A DNA stretch of 64,000 bases, taken from positions 930,001 through 994,000 of the forward strand of contig NZ_CP046976.1 in the NCBI RefSeq assembly GCF_030408415.1. Reading direction: 5' to 3'. Each line of letters starts with the position of its first letter. Position 1 is the stretch's first letter. The DNA is from Corynebacterium appendicis CIP 107643 (GTDB lineage: Bacteria > Actinomycetota > Actinomycetes > Mycobacteriales > Mycobacteriaceae). This document shows, piece after piece, positions 8,431-15,625 of this stretch. Both the position numbers and the translations under genes were made by a program. The notes under the pieces are model-generated. The model saw nothing but the letters and a program-made list of their open reading frames with translations. It was not told where the DNA came from and ran no database searches.

Positions 8431-8744
8431 CTTCTGGTGGGACGGTCGAGTTCCGCCGCGAAAAAAGCTGACGCGGTTTTCAAGATCTCATTAGCCCTGC
8501 GTAGCTCCTTAATCTCTTTCCGCAGCCGCTTCAGTTCGTCAGCCGCTGACTCGCCGGCGCCAATCTCAACATCGGACGAGACCATATTCGGCTTCAACCA
8601 ATCGTTGAGCGTGTGCGCTGGAATGCCGAGCTTTTCACCGATCTCTACGGCTGCACCCCATTTCGAACACCCTTCGAGCTCAACGAGGTCCTCAGCCAAA
8701 CGCACTGCCTTGGCCTTGAACTCGTCACTGTACTTCCTTGGCAT
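8427..8744 (-). CDS. IS3-family transposase OrfA (IS3-1)
   Basis: This intact 105-residue OrfA begins MPRKYSDEFKAKAVRLAEDL and has a helix-turn-helix (EIGEKLGIPAHTLNDWLK). The usual leucine-rich helix follows (LKRLRKEIKELRRANEIL). It precedes and overlaps the broken orfB. It can bind IS3-1 ends but cannot form an active OrfAB enzyme from this copy. Confidence 0.9.
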   Translation of the reverse strand: MPRKYSDEFKAKAVRLAEDLVELEGCSKWGAAVEIGEKLGIPAHTLNDWLKPNMVSSDVEIGAGESAADELKRLRKEIKELRRANEILKTASAFFAAELDRPTRR

Positions 8745-8794
8745 GATTCCAATCCTTCTCTAGAAATGATCGGAACTAAACCCAGGACACTTCA

Positions 8795-9228
8795 TGTCGA
8801 GGCGAAAGGCGGGGCGAGGGTCGGTACGGGTTTCCGGGGCGGAACGCGGGACGGGGTGTGTAAGGAAGCGGCGGAAGACGTGTAAGCCGCCGCGGAAGCG
8901 GCGGCGAGTCTAGAGGTTGGGGAGTTTACTGAATGTCCCCATCGACCAACAAAATCATGAAGTCTCGAGATATCGTTCCTACGATGTCTCGAGATTTTCG
9001 TTTTCGGGTTTCCCGGGGTGGGTGAGTTCGTTGTGCGTCTTGTTGTAGATGAACAGTAGAGGCGCTTGCACTCAGAGGCTGTGGCTTCGTTCGCTCAATG
9101 GCGGGGTTTTGCAGCGCTCCATGGCGGTCTTGTTGCTGTGATCACGCAGGACTGGCTGCGGGTAGTTGTTGGGGTCTGAACCGAGAGGGGTGCGCCCGGT
9201 CGGGGCCGTTTGGAACACTGCTGCTCCG
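8795..9228. other. 434 bp without a recognisable gene between IS3-1 and cadD
   Basis: No convincing coding frame was found; the frames here are antisense or very arginine-rich. The only clear structure is the hairpin at 8963-8994. The stretch after about 9060 is ordinary GC-rich sequence ending at the cadD stop. Confidence 0.6.
8963..8994. repeat. 32-bp hairpin built from two TCTCGAGA palindromes
   Basis: TCTCGAGA at 8963-8970 and 8987-8994 flank ATCGT-TCCT-ACGAT, giving a 32-bp inverted repeat with a 4-nt loop and one mismatched pair. Such ends occur on some insertion sequences, so this may be a relic terminus. No transposase remnant lies beside it. Confidence 0.55.
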
Positions 9229-9831
9229 TCAGAGCCCGAAGGCTCCGCCGCTGACGAGGATCACGATGCCGAGGCCGATGAGAACGATGGGAAAGAGGAT
9301 GTCCTCCCAGCGTTCGAGCACTTCCGCGATCGGGGGGCGGGTGGCGACGAACTTTGCCAGGGCCACCAGGACCGCAACGAGCGCGAGGAAGATAACGCAG
9401 TAGGCGACTACTGCGAAAGGTTCCACGCTGAGGAATACAGGGGTGTAGACACCGATGTTGTCGCCGCCATTGGCAAACGTGACGCCTGCGACTGTCCAAA
9501 CGCCGACCTTCTTGCCGGCAACCTTGGCCTCGTCGTCATCGTCGTCATCGTCTCCGCGCCAGGCCTGCCATGCGGCCCAGAGGCCGATGCCCAGAGGGAT
9601 GAGACCAAAGTATGGAATAGCTGCCGGGGGCAGAAATGCTCCGGCGCCGATGGTCACAAGGATCGCGGCGACGAGGATGCCGGCAAATCCGAGGTACTGG
9701 CCGGCCAAAATACGGGCGGTGGTGCCGCTCTGGCCTGCCCCTCGCGCGAAGAAGAGGGAGAGCACGATGATGTCGTCGATGTTGGTAGCTGCGAACAGGC
9801 CTATCGCTTGCAAGACTGTGGTGAGGATCAT
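9229..9831 (-). CDS. cadD: CadD-family cadmium resistance transporter
   Basis: This 200-residue membrane protein of the CadD family (PF03596) exports or sequesters cadmium. The signature LFAATNIDDIIVLSLFFARG is at residues ~11-30, with several further hydrophobic segments (for example VVAYCVIFLALVAVLVALAK). A seven-aspartate run sits in the central loop and may bind metal; that is inference. ATG 9831 overlaps the cmtR stop (ATGA), so the regulator and pump genes form a coupled operon. Confidence 0.88.
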   Translation of the reverse strand: MILTTVLQAIGLFAATNIDDIIVLSLFFARGAGQSGTTARILAGQYLGFAGILVAAILVTIGAGAFLPPAAIPYFGLIPLGIGLWAAWQAWRGDDDDDDDEAKVAGKKVGVWTVAGVTFANGGDNIGVYTPVFLSVEPFAVVAYCVIFLALVAVLVALAKFVATRPPIAEVLERWEDILFPIVLIGLGIVILVSGGAFGL

Positions 9832-10187
9832 GCGCCCTCCCCAGCTACGTCGCATCCGGGAAGCGAGCAGGCGGGATCCATGCACGGGGCGTCTTCGTCT
9901 ACTGCCAGGGTGGCATCGACCAGTGTCGTCAGCGCCTGCGCCAAGTGCGGATCGGCAATCTCGTATCGTGTCCGACGACCCTCGGGCTCGGAGACGACGA
10001 TCCCGCAATCGCGCAGGCATGCCAGGTGGTTGGACACATTCGGGCGTGTCAGGTCCAGTTCTCGGGATAGTTCCGCCGGGTAAGCGGGATGGTCGAGCAG
10101 GGTCAAGATGATCCGGGATCGAGTGGGGTCGGCCAGTGCACGACCCAGGCGGTTCATCACGTCGAGACGCGAAGCAATAGTCAGCAT
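9828..10187 (-). CDS. cmtR: CmtR-like ArsR-family cadmium/lead repressor
   Basis: This 119-residue winged-helix regulator of the ArsR/SmtB family has the recognition helix LTRPNVSNHLACLRDCG. The cysteine pair in that segment, plus the C-terminal DEDAPC cysteine, matches the cadmium site known in mycobacterial CmtR. It should release DNA when cadmium or lead binds. The gene is the first of a cmtR-cadD operon. Its ATG at 10187 lies 7 nt after a TATAGT -10 box, so the mRNA is probably leaderless. Confidence 0.88.
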   Translation of the reverse strand: MLTIASRLDVMNRLGRALADPTRSRIILTLLDHPAYPAELSRELDLTRPNVSNHLACLRDCGIVVSEPEGRRTRYEIADPHLAQALTTLVDATLAVDEDAPCMDPACSLPGCDVAGEGA

Positions 10188-10188
10188 G

Positions 10189-10217
10189 CACTGAACTATA
10201 CAGCGATCACTGAACTA
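10189..10217 (-). promoter_or_regulatory. cmtR promoter with a direct repeat overlapping the -10 box
   Basis: On the minus strand TATAGT (10200-10195) ends 7 nt before the cmtR ATG. The 10-mer TAGTTCAGTG occurs twice, at 10198-10189 and 10217-10208, one copy overlapping the -10 box. The 19-bp spacing is about two helical turns. This is a plausible CmtR operator; binding itself is inferred. Confidence 0.5.
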
Positions 10218-10279
10218 GTCAAATTCCGGATAGCGGTGCAGCTGTGTGTGCTGCCCAAGAGACAGTGGAAGGAGCAGAG

Positions 10280-10351
10280 ATGGCAGAGATTCCGGCAAAG
10301 CGAAAACAGCGTCGCCAGCTCGAGATTCAAGTTGCGCACGAGCCTGGCGTA
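10280..10351 (+). pseudogene. 5' part of a gene interrupted by IS256-A copy 2
   Basis: ATG 10280 follows GGAAGGAG and encodes MAEIPAKRKQRRQLEIQVAH before the 9-bp duplication CCTGGCGTA at the IS border. Beyond the element the same frame continues from 11775 as GVVREIGFRAPSNDPNG. The gene lies divergent from cmtR. The first 24 residues are basic and not diagnostic. It is probably the start of the degenerate gene at 11775-12254. Confidence 0.6.
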
Positions 10352-11774
10352 GGTCAAGTCCCGTGTAGTGGTGTAGCCGTCTAGCTTTCGGCTCGGTATG
10401 TAGTTCGGGGTTGTGGTTAGGCGGTTAGCTGGTGATGGTCGCCATGATCATCTCCTGAGTGGTGCATGAGTTGTTTGGTGTGTTCGAGTGCGGACAGTGA
10501 CATGTAGCGTTTTTGCTGGATCCAGTCGTCGTGCTGCTCGGCTAGGACAGCGCCGACGAGCCGGATGATGGATTCGCGGTTCGGGAAGATGCCGACGACG
10601 TCGGTGCGCCGGCGGATCTTTCGGTTTAACCTTTCGGTGGGGTTGTTTGACCAGACTTTCGTCCAGACTGGTTTCGGGGCTGCGGTAAACGCCAACACCT
10701 CATCGAGGGATTCCTCTAGATAGGCAGCGACCTGCGGGAATTTCGGTTCCAACAGGTCAACTACCTCGCGGGCTTGTCCCCAGGTGGATGCGGCATCGGG
10801 TTGCTGGAAGATTGTCTGGAACATCGCAGAGACCATCGGCCATTGTGTTTTCGGGACTTTCTCGTAGAGGTTTTTCGCAAAGTGGGTGCGGCACCGCTGC
10901 CAGGATGCATCAGGCAGTACTTCGGAGATGGCGTGCTGGATGCCTTCGTGGGCGTCACTGGTGACCAAATAGACACCACGCAGCCCGCGGGCTTTTAGAT
11001 CTTGGAAGAAGCCTTTCCACGATGCGTTGGATTCCGCGGTGGCGACATGCATGCCGAGCATTTCGCGGTAGCCGTCGGCGTTGACCCCGGTGGCAAGCAG
11101 TACGGAGCATTTGACCACCCGGCCGCCTTCACGGACTTTGATCGTGAGCGCGTCGCACGACAGGTAGGCGTACCCGCCGGGATCGAGTGGGCGGTTTTTG
11201 AAATCTGTGACCATCTCGTCGAGTTCTTCCGCCATGCGCGAGACGTGAGATTTCGACATATTGGCAATCCCAAGTGTTGCCACCAGGTCATTCATCCTGC
11301 GGGTGGAAACCCCTTTGAGGTAGCAGGTCGCGATCACAGTCGATAAGGCGCGTTCGGCCCGTGAGCGGCGCTCTAACAGCCAGTCCGGGAAGAACGCGCC
11401 GTGGCGCAGTTTCGGCACTGCGACATCGATCGTGCCCACACGGGTATCAAGGTCGCGGTGACGGTACCCGTTGCGGTGGTTGACCCGCTCGGCAGAAGCG
11501 ACACCATACTCAGCCCCGCAAACGGTGTCAGCTTGGGCGGAGAGGATCTGGTTGATAAACCCTTGCAGCATCTGCCGCATCAGATCCGGGGAGGCCTGTG
11601 CCAGCAGATCGTCCAGATAGGTTGCAGGGTCGATAGAATGCGGAGCAGCGGTCATCGTCATGTGCCTTTCGGTGAGATGTGGTAGTTGAGTCGAAAGGTT
11701 ACTGACGATGGCCGCCCCTATATCTGCCAGGGCCCACCATCAGCAAGCGTTACACCACACTAAGGGACGCAACC
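10352..11774 (-). mobile_element. IS256-family element, intact (IS256-A copy 2)
   Basis: It is 1423 bp, the same length and terminal repeats as the element at 1959-3381, here inverted. A perfect 9-bp duplication CCTGGCGTA flanks it (10343-10351 and 11775-11783). It interrupts a small gene divergent from cmtR. Confidence 0.93.
10417..11661 (-). CDS. IS256-family (Mutator) transposase
   Basis: This 414-residue DDE transposase is nearly identical to the product at 2072-3316. The visible differences are scattered single residues (ASTWGQ, QVAAYLEE, LNRKIRRR, RTDVVGIF, HHSGDD). The frame is complete, with the same start and upstream CCGAAAGGCAC context. Two intact, slightly diverged copies imply ongoing transposition in this lineage. 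Confidence 0.93.
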   Translation of the reverse strand: MTMTAAPHSIDPATYLDDLLAQASPDLMRQMLQGFINQILSAQADTVCGAEYGVASAERVNHRNGYRHRDLDTRVGTIDVAVPKLRHGAFFPDWLLERRSRAERALSTVIATCYLKGVSTRRMNDLVATLGIANMSKSHVSRMAEELDEMVTDFKNRPLDPGGYAYLSCDALTIKVREGGRVVKCSVLLATGVNADGYREMLGMHVATAESNASWKGFFQDLKARGLRGVYLVTSDAHEGIQHAISEVLPDASWQRCRTHFAKNLYEKVPKTQWPMVSAMFQTIFQQPDAASTWGQAREVVDLLEPKFPQVAAYLEESLDEVLAFTAAPKPVWTKVWSNNPTERLNRKIRRRTDVVGIFPNRESIIRLVGAVLAEQHDDWIQQKRYMSLSALEHTKQLMHHSGDDHGDHHQLTA

Positions 11775-12254
11775 CCTGGCGTAGTTCGGGAGATCGGTTT
11801 TCGGGCCCCAAGCAATGATCCGAACGGGACAAAACTCGATGGCCTCATCATCTTGAACCGGGAAGGCTCGAACAAACTTATCTACCTCATCCGCAGCCTC
11901 GACTCGATTCCCGTTTGCAGCGGGGACACCTCGGGGTTCGACGACGGTTCGCGCCGCCAAGGAGAGCCTTGCCGGATGGATTGCCGAGAGGGACAACGAG
12001 GGAGACAACACTGGCGACGGTGCATACTTGGTTGAACCACGCTCGTTTTTGATGATCGGCCCATGTGCGATTTGTGCCGCGCCCAAGGCAACCGAATTGG
12101 CTCGAAGTTCCGTAGCTTTGAAAGTTTCCGCTCGAACCGCAAGTCACCGGAGGTGCTCACCTTTGACGAGCTTGTCGAGCGTTCACGGTGGAGCGTGGAG
12201 CTTGCCGAGAGGCAGGAAGAGGCGGAAGCGGAATTTCCTGACTTCCCGTTCTAA
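11775..12254 (+). pseudogene. degenerate gene with a Shedu/DUF4263-like C-terminus
   Basis: After the IS the first frame reads APSNDPNGTKLDGLIILN and loses sense near 11900. A second frame gives AKESLAGWIAERD and GAYLVEPRSFLMIG up to about 12060. A third, from 12063 to TAA 12252-12254, gives SFRSNRKSPEVLTFDELVER and SRWSVELAERQEE. The last segment resembles the C-terminus of Shedu (DUF4263) antiphage nucleases, where an 'evlTyDEL..RA' motif is usual. At least two frameshifts separate the pieces. The catalytic core is not recognisable, so the family call is tentative. Confidence 0.45.
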
Positions 12255-12378
12255 GGGGCGCTCCTGCTCACGTCATATAATTGACTTCTGTCGTGTAACC
12301 GGAGGCGAAACTGCGTGTAACCGGGGTGTAGCCGCGGACCTGATATAACTGGCCGGGAGGCTTCATAAAAGCCCCCAT

Positions 12379-12424
12379 CAGTCGGGACATCGTTGACAGA
12401 TCAGTCGCGACATGGTGGACAAAC
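12379..12424. repeat. two adjacent imperfect 23-bp direct repeats
   Basis: CAGTCGGGACATCGTTGACA (unit starting 12379) is followed directly by CAGTCGCGACATGGTGGACA (unit starting 12402). They agree at most positions over 23 bp. Tandem motifs of this sort occur at insertion-sequence ends, so this may be an abandoned terminus; no transposase lies next to it. Confidence 0.5.
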
Positions 12425-12597
12425 CGGCGTCTTGGTTTTTCATTTTCCAAGGCGCCGATTTTTGTTTCTAGGTTTGGGGTCGTCCACGATTCAGTTGGCA
12501 TCCTGGGCCTCCCTCTAATTGCTCATGCTCACCGCGCGATTCAATGGATCGCCTGGCTGCGTCGCCGCGGTGGATAGGGGGAACAAAGAGAAAGAGC

Positions 12598-12617
12598 CGC
12601 CGGGGGTAACCCCGGCG
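12598..12617 (-). terminator. hairpin downstream of the alcohol dehydrogenase gene
   Basis: CGCCGGGG and CCCCGGCG form a perfect 8-bp stem around a 4-nt loop (GTAA), 78 bp past the leftward gene's stop. A clear T-run is absent, so termination strength is uncertain. Confidence 0.5.
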
Positions 12618-12695
12618 ACTCCAACGATCCTCACGAATCCCCCAGGGGCGAGGCGGGTGAGGTTCTACGCATCGACTTTCGCGCGGCGAACGCTA

Positions 12696-13874
12696 TTACG
12701 GCTTGAGCACGACCTTGATGCAGCCGTCCTGCTTCTTCTGGAATTTCTCGTACATTTCGGGGGCGTCGTCGAGCGGCGCGGTGTGGGTTTTCAGGTCGAG
12801 AACGCCTAAGGGATCAGACGGGTCGTCGACCAGCGGGAGGATGTCATCGGTCCAGTTGCGCACGTTGCACTGGCCCATCCGCATCTGCACCTGCTTGTCG
12901 AAAAGCGTCATCATCGGCATGGGGTCCTTCATCCCGCCGTAGACGCCACTGAGAGAGATAGTTCCGCCGCGTCGCACGGCGTCAATCGAGGTGTAGAGCG
13001 CACTCAGGCGGTCCACACCGGCGTTGCCCACGGCAGTGCGGCCGAGCGGAGAGGGAAGCAGGCCAGCGGCAGCCTGCGCGACGCCGCCGACGGGGGAGCC
13101 GTGAGCTTCCATGCCGACGGCGTCGATGACGGAGTCGGGGCCGCGGCCGTCGGTAAGCTCACGCAGCTGCTCCGCGGCTTCTTCACCGGCGCCCTCGATG
13201 ACCTCGATGCCGTGCCGGGCTGCCATGGCGCGCCGATCCGCGACGGGGTCCACGCCGATGACGCGGTAGCCGAAGTGGGCACCGATGCGGGCGGACATCT
13301 GCCCGATCGGTCCGAGCCCGATCACCGCGAGCGTGCCACCGTCAGGGACGTTGGCGTACTGAACGGCCTGCCAGGCGGTAGGCAGAACATCGGAAAGGAA
13401 GAGGTAGCGCTCGTCCTCGCCGACGCTGGGGACCTTGATGGGGCCGTAATCGGCGTGTGGGACGCGCAGGTACTCGGCCTGGCCGCCGGGAAGCGAGCCG
13501 TAGAGGCGCGAGTAGCCGAGCAAGGTGGCACCGCTGCCGTACTCGCGAACCTGCGTGGTCTCGCATTGAGACTGAAGGCCGCGCTCGCACATGTAGCAGT
13601 GTCCGCAGGAGACGTTGAAGGGGACGACGACGCGGTCGCCGGGCTTGAGGTTGGTGACAGCGCTGCCGACCTCCTCGACGATGCCCATCGGCTCGTGTCC
13701 GATCACGTCGCCTTTATCCATGAAGGGGCCGAGAACCTCGTAGAGGTGGAGGTCGGAGCCACAGATGGCGGTGGAGGTGACGCGAATGATGGCGTCGGTG
13801 AGTTCAATGATCTTGGGGTCGGGGACTTCTTCGACGGTCACGGTGCGTTTAGCTTGCCAAGTCAGGGCTTTCAT
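12696..13874 (-). CDS. zinc-dependent alcohol dehydrogenase (glutathione-independent formaldehyde dehydrogenase type)
   Basis: This 392-residue medium-chain dehydrogenase oxidises alcohols or aldehydes with NAD(P). The catalytic zinc site is visible as ICGSDLH and GHEPMGIVEEVG. The structural zinc cysteines are in SCGHCYMCERGLQSQC, and the Rossmann motif is VIGLGPIGQM. The ATG at 13874 follows GAAAGGTTTCTT and is preferred to an upstream extension. It is a single gene, with the substrate not determinable from sequence. It marks the return to ordinary chromosomal genes after the IS region. Confidence 0.87.
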   Translation of the reverse strand: MKALTWQAKRTVTVEEVPDPKIIELTDAIIRVTSTAICGSDLHLYEVLGPFMDKGDVIGHEPMGIVEEVGSAVTNLKPGDRVVVPFNVSCGHCYMCERGLQSQCETTQVREYGSGATLLGYSRLYGSLPGGQAEYLRVPHADYGPIKVPSVGEDERYLFLSDVLPTAWQAVQYANVPDGGTLAVIGLGPIGQMSARIGAHFGYRVIGVDPVADRRAMAARHGIEVIEGAGEEAAEQLRELTDGRGPDSVIDAVGMEAHGSPVGGVAQAAAGLLPSPLGRTAVGNAGVDRLSALYTSIDAVRRGGTISLSGVYGGMKDPMPMMTLFDKQVQMRMGQCNVRNWTDDILPLVDDPSDPLGVLDLKTHTAPLDDAPEMYEKFQKKQDGCIKVVLKP

Positions 13875-14032
13875 AAGAAACCTTTCATTCGTTAAGGTAC
13901 GGCCGAGTGTAACCCCGTCTGTGTGCAGCATGCCACCTTGTAAGACGCTGTGAAATCTTCGTCACATGTTTTAGAGGTTATGCGTCCGGACGGAAACTGG
14001 GACCGGGCAGCACCGATTGACTCATGAAGTGA

Positions 14033-14929
14033 CTAGCCGCCGTCCTGCACCTGCGGCCGGGCGGCGGACCCGCCGGCCTCGCCGCGGGGTTTGGAGCGCC
14101 AGGTGATGATGGCGCCGGCGAGGGCGACCAGGGGGATGCCGATGAGCATGCGGGCGGTCAGCTCGTCGCCTTTGAGAAGCCAGCCGAGGATGGAGCCGAC
14201 CACGGGGTCGAGGGCGAACAGCGTGCCGACGACCTGGGCGGAGGTGATCCTCGCGGCTAGGGTGTCGGCGATATAGGGGATGACCACACCGATAAGGGCG
14301 GCGAGGGTGAGGACGAGCCAGGCGTTGGGGGAGACGTCGATAAGCTTGGGCGCGGCGATGGGGAGGGTGACGAGCGCGGCGACCGCGACTGAAATGGCGA
14401 GGTCGCTCAAGCCCCCGCCTTCAGCCTTGCCGACGCGCTCCGCGAAGACCGTGTAGGCGGCGAAGAAGCCGCCGGCGAGGAAGCCGTAGATGAGGCCGGC
14501 CGGGTCCATGCCGGATGACGGGCCCGCAATCAGCACGACGCCGATGAAGGCCATGAGCGCCCAGCCGCGTTCGCGCCAATGTTTCAGGCCGAGGAACGAG
14601 ACGAGGCACGGGCCGAGGAAGTCGAGCGTGACCACGACACCTAAGGGGAGGCGGTCGACGGCGGCGAAGTAGAACTGGTTCATCGCTGCCATCGCGATGC
14701 CGTAGATGCACGCGTTGATCCAGCGACCGCGGCTGAATGTGCGCACGGCGGGGCGGAACGCGACAAGCAGCATCACGGCGGCGATGACGAGACGGAACGT
14801 CGACACCGCCACGGTGCCCAAATCCGCGAAGAGCGTCGACGACACGATCGCCGACGACTGGATGCCCAGAGACCCGATGAGCACGAGCAGAACAGGCCGC
14901 AGATCCACCGCATCGTCCGTCCGCGTCAC
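14033..14929 (-). CDS. EamA/DMT-family exporter (RhtA-like)
   Basis: This 298-residue inner-membrane transporter has about ten hydrophobic segments in two EamA repeats; the second includes LVALAGAIITWRSKP. RhtA-type members export threonine, homoserine or other metabolites, but the substrate here is inference. The GTG start at 14929 sits behind a perfect AAAGGAGG site. It is monocistronic and leftward, with a Gly/Ala-rich polar tail. Confidence 0.82.
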   Translation of the reverse strand: MTRTDDAVDLRPVLLVLIGSLGIQSSAIVSSTLFADLGTVAVSTFRLVIAAVMLLVAFRPAVRTFSRGRWINACIYGIAMAAMNQFYFAAVDRLPLGVVVTLDFLGPCLVSFLGLKHWRERGWALMAFIGVVLIAGPSSGMDPAGLIYGFLAGGFFAAYTVFAERVGKAEGGGLSDLAISVAVAALVTLPIAAPKLIDVSPNAWLVLTLAALIGVVIPYIADTLAARITSAQVVGTLFALDPVVGSILGWLLKGDELTARMLIGIPLVALAGAIITWRSKPRGEAGGSAARPQVQDGG

Positions 14930-15024
14930 GCGGGGCCTCCTTTACCCGAAACGACCCCGCGCGCAGCGGGGGAAAACCCGTTCATCGTATCGGCAGCGCC
15001 GCAGCGGGCGCCGGCAAGGGTGGG

Positions 15025-15404
15025 TTAGGCAATGCTGAACACGAGGAGCTGCACCAAGATGTTGTTGCACATGTGCAGGATGAATCCCGCTCACAGCGAG
15101 CGGTGCCAGCGGGTCACCAGCGCGAACGCGAGTCCGCCGAAGAACGTGTAGACGATGGCGGGCGGCGCGATGTGCACAGCCCGCGGCGCTTCATGTACCC
15201 CACCAGCGCAACGGTCGGTATGGCAAGCGCCAGGATGATCAGCACCGGCATGAGCGTCCTGACCATGCCGCCGAGGTCGAGCCCCTTCAGCCCGAACGCC
15301 GAGCCGACCAGCAGCGCGTAGACCGCCGCCATCGCGGCGGCGCCGACGAGCATGTCCTTCAACTGAGGGCGAACGCCCAGCGGGTCCAGCTCGTTTTCGT
15401 TCAT
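15025..15404 (-). pseudogene. CPBP-family intramembrane protease, broken
   Basis: ATG 15404 opens MNENELDPLGVRPQLKDMLV and a hydrophobic protein up to about 15180, where the frame shifts. The remainder, VHIAPPAIVYTFFGGLAFAL, lies in the next frame. It contains a TGA inside the conserved motif (HRSL-stop-AGFILHMCNN), where tryptophan is expected (SLWAxxxxH.xNN). It then runs to TAA 15025-15027. One frameshift and one nonsense change make it non-functional. CPBP proteins are membrane metalloproteases or bacteriocin-immunity relatives. Confidence 0.78.
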
Positions 15405-15567
15405 GGGGCCAGAGCTTATCGACGGCGCGTGCCAAGCGCGAACCGTTGACAGCCAACCGTGAGCCAACCCCGATGGAACGGGCATTGGTTCATCATTGCT
15501 CTCAACGGTTGATGACGCATAATCATTCTTGCGCGCGACAAAGCGCGGCACGGGAAAATGACAGCAG

Positions 15568-15606
15568 ATCGGCCCGCACCCCTCCAGACGGAAGGTGCGG
15601 GCCGAT
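15568..15606. terminator. strong hairpin terminator
   Basis: ATCGGCCCGCACC (15568-15580) pairs perfectly with GGTGCGGGCCGAT (15594-15606) around a 13-nt loop, followed by TTGT. It lies 20 bp beyond the stop of the leftward hydrolase gene. A sister hairpin with the same ATCGGCCCGC core lies upstream of that gene at 17367-17405. Confidence 0.8.
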
Positions 15607-15625
15607 TTGTGTGCGGAGAGCTTTT

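Larger units (their letters stand above)
1125..8794 (-). mobile_element. IS3-family element split by nested insertions (IS3-1)
   Basis: The two ends carry matching inverted repeats. Reading inward, 1125 onward gives TGAAGCGTCCTGGTTTTCGT and 8794 backward gives TGAAGTGTCCTGGGTTTAGT. Between them lie orfA (8427-8744) and an orfB broken into two parts. The second element inserted at 1779-8136 sits between copies of the 8-bp duplication GTAAATGC (1771-1778 and 8137-8144). Removing it leaves an element of about 1.3 kb with an uninterrupted DDE transposase frame. No short flanking duplication was found, as expected if neighbouring sequence has since been rearranged. Confidence 0.85.
12255..12695. 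other. 441 bp of non-coding accessory sequence with repeats
   Basis: No convincing gene was seen. The region contains two copies of CGTGTAACCGG about 25 bp apart (near 12293-12330), the 23-bp tandem repeat at 12379-12424 and the hairpin at 12598-12617. It looks like the decayed edge of the mobile-element region. Confidence 0.55.

Noticed and set aside
9166..10083. 305-codon plus-strand frame opposite cadD/cmtR
   Set aside because: It is antisense to the metal operon, whose proteins have clear motifs.
1959..11774. Composite transposon carrying cmtR-cadD between two IS256-A copies
   Set aside because: Each copy has its own perfect 9-bp duplication, and the two 9-mers differ. That shows independent insertions rather than one unit moving together.
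11760..12086. 108-codon minus-strand ORF next to IS256-A copy 2
   Set aside because: It spans the IS border and target duplication, and is antisense to segments that resemble a decayed plus-strand gene.
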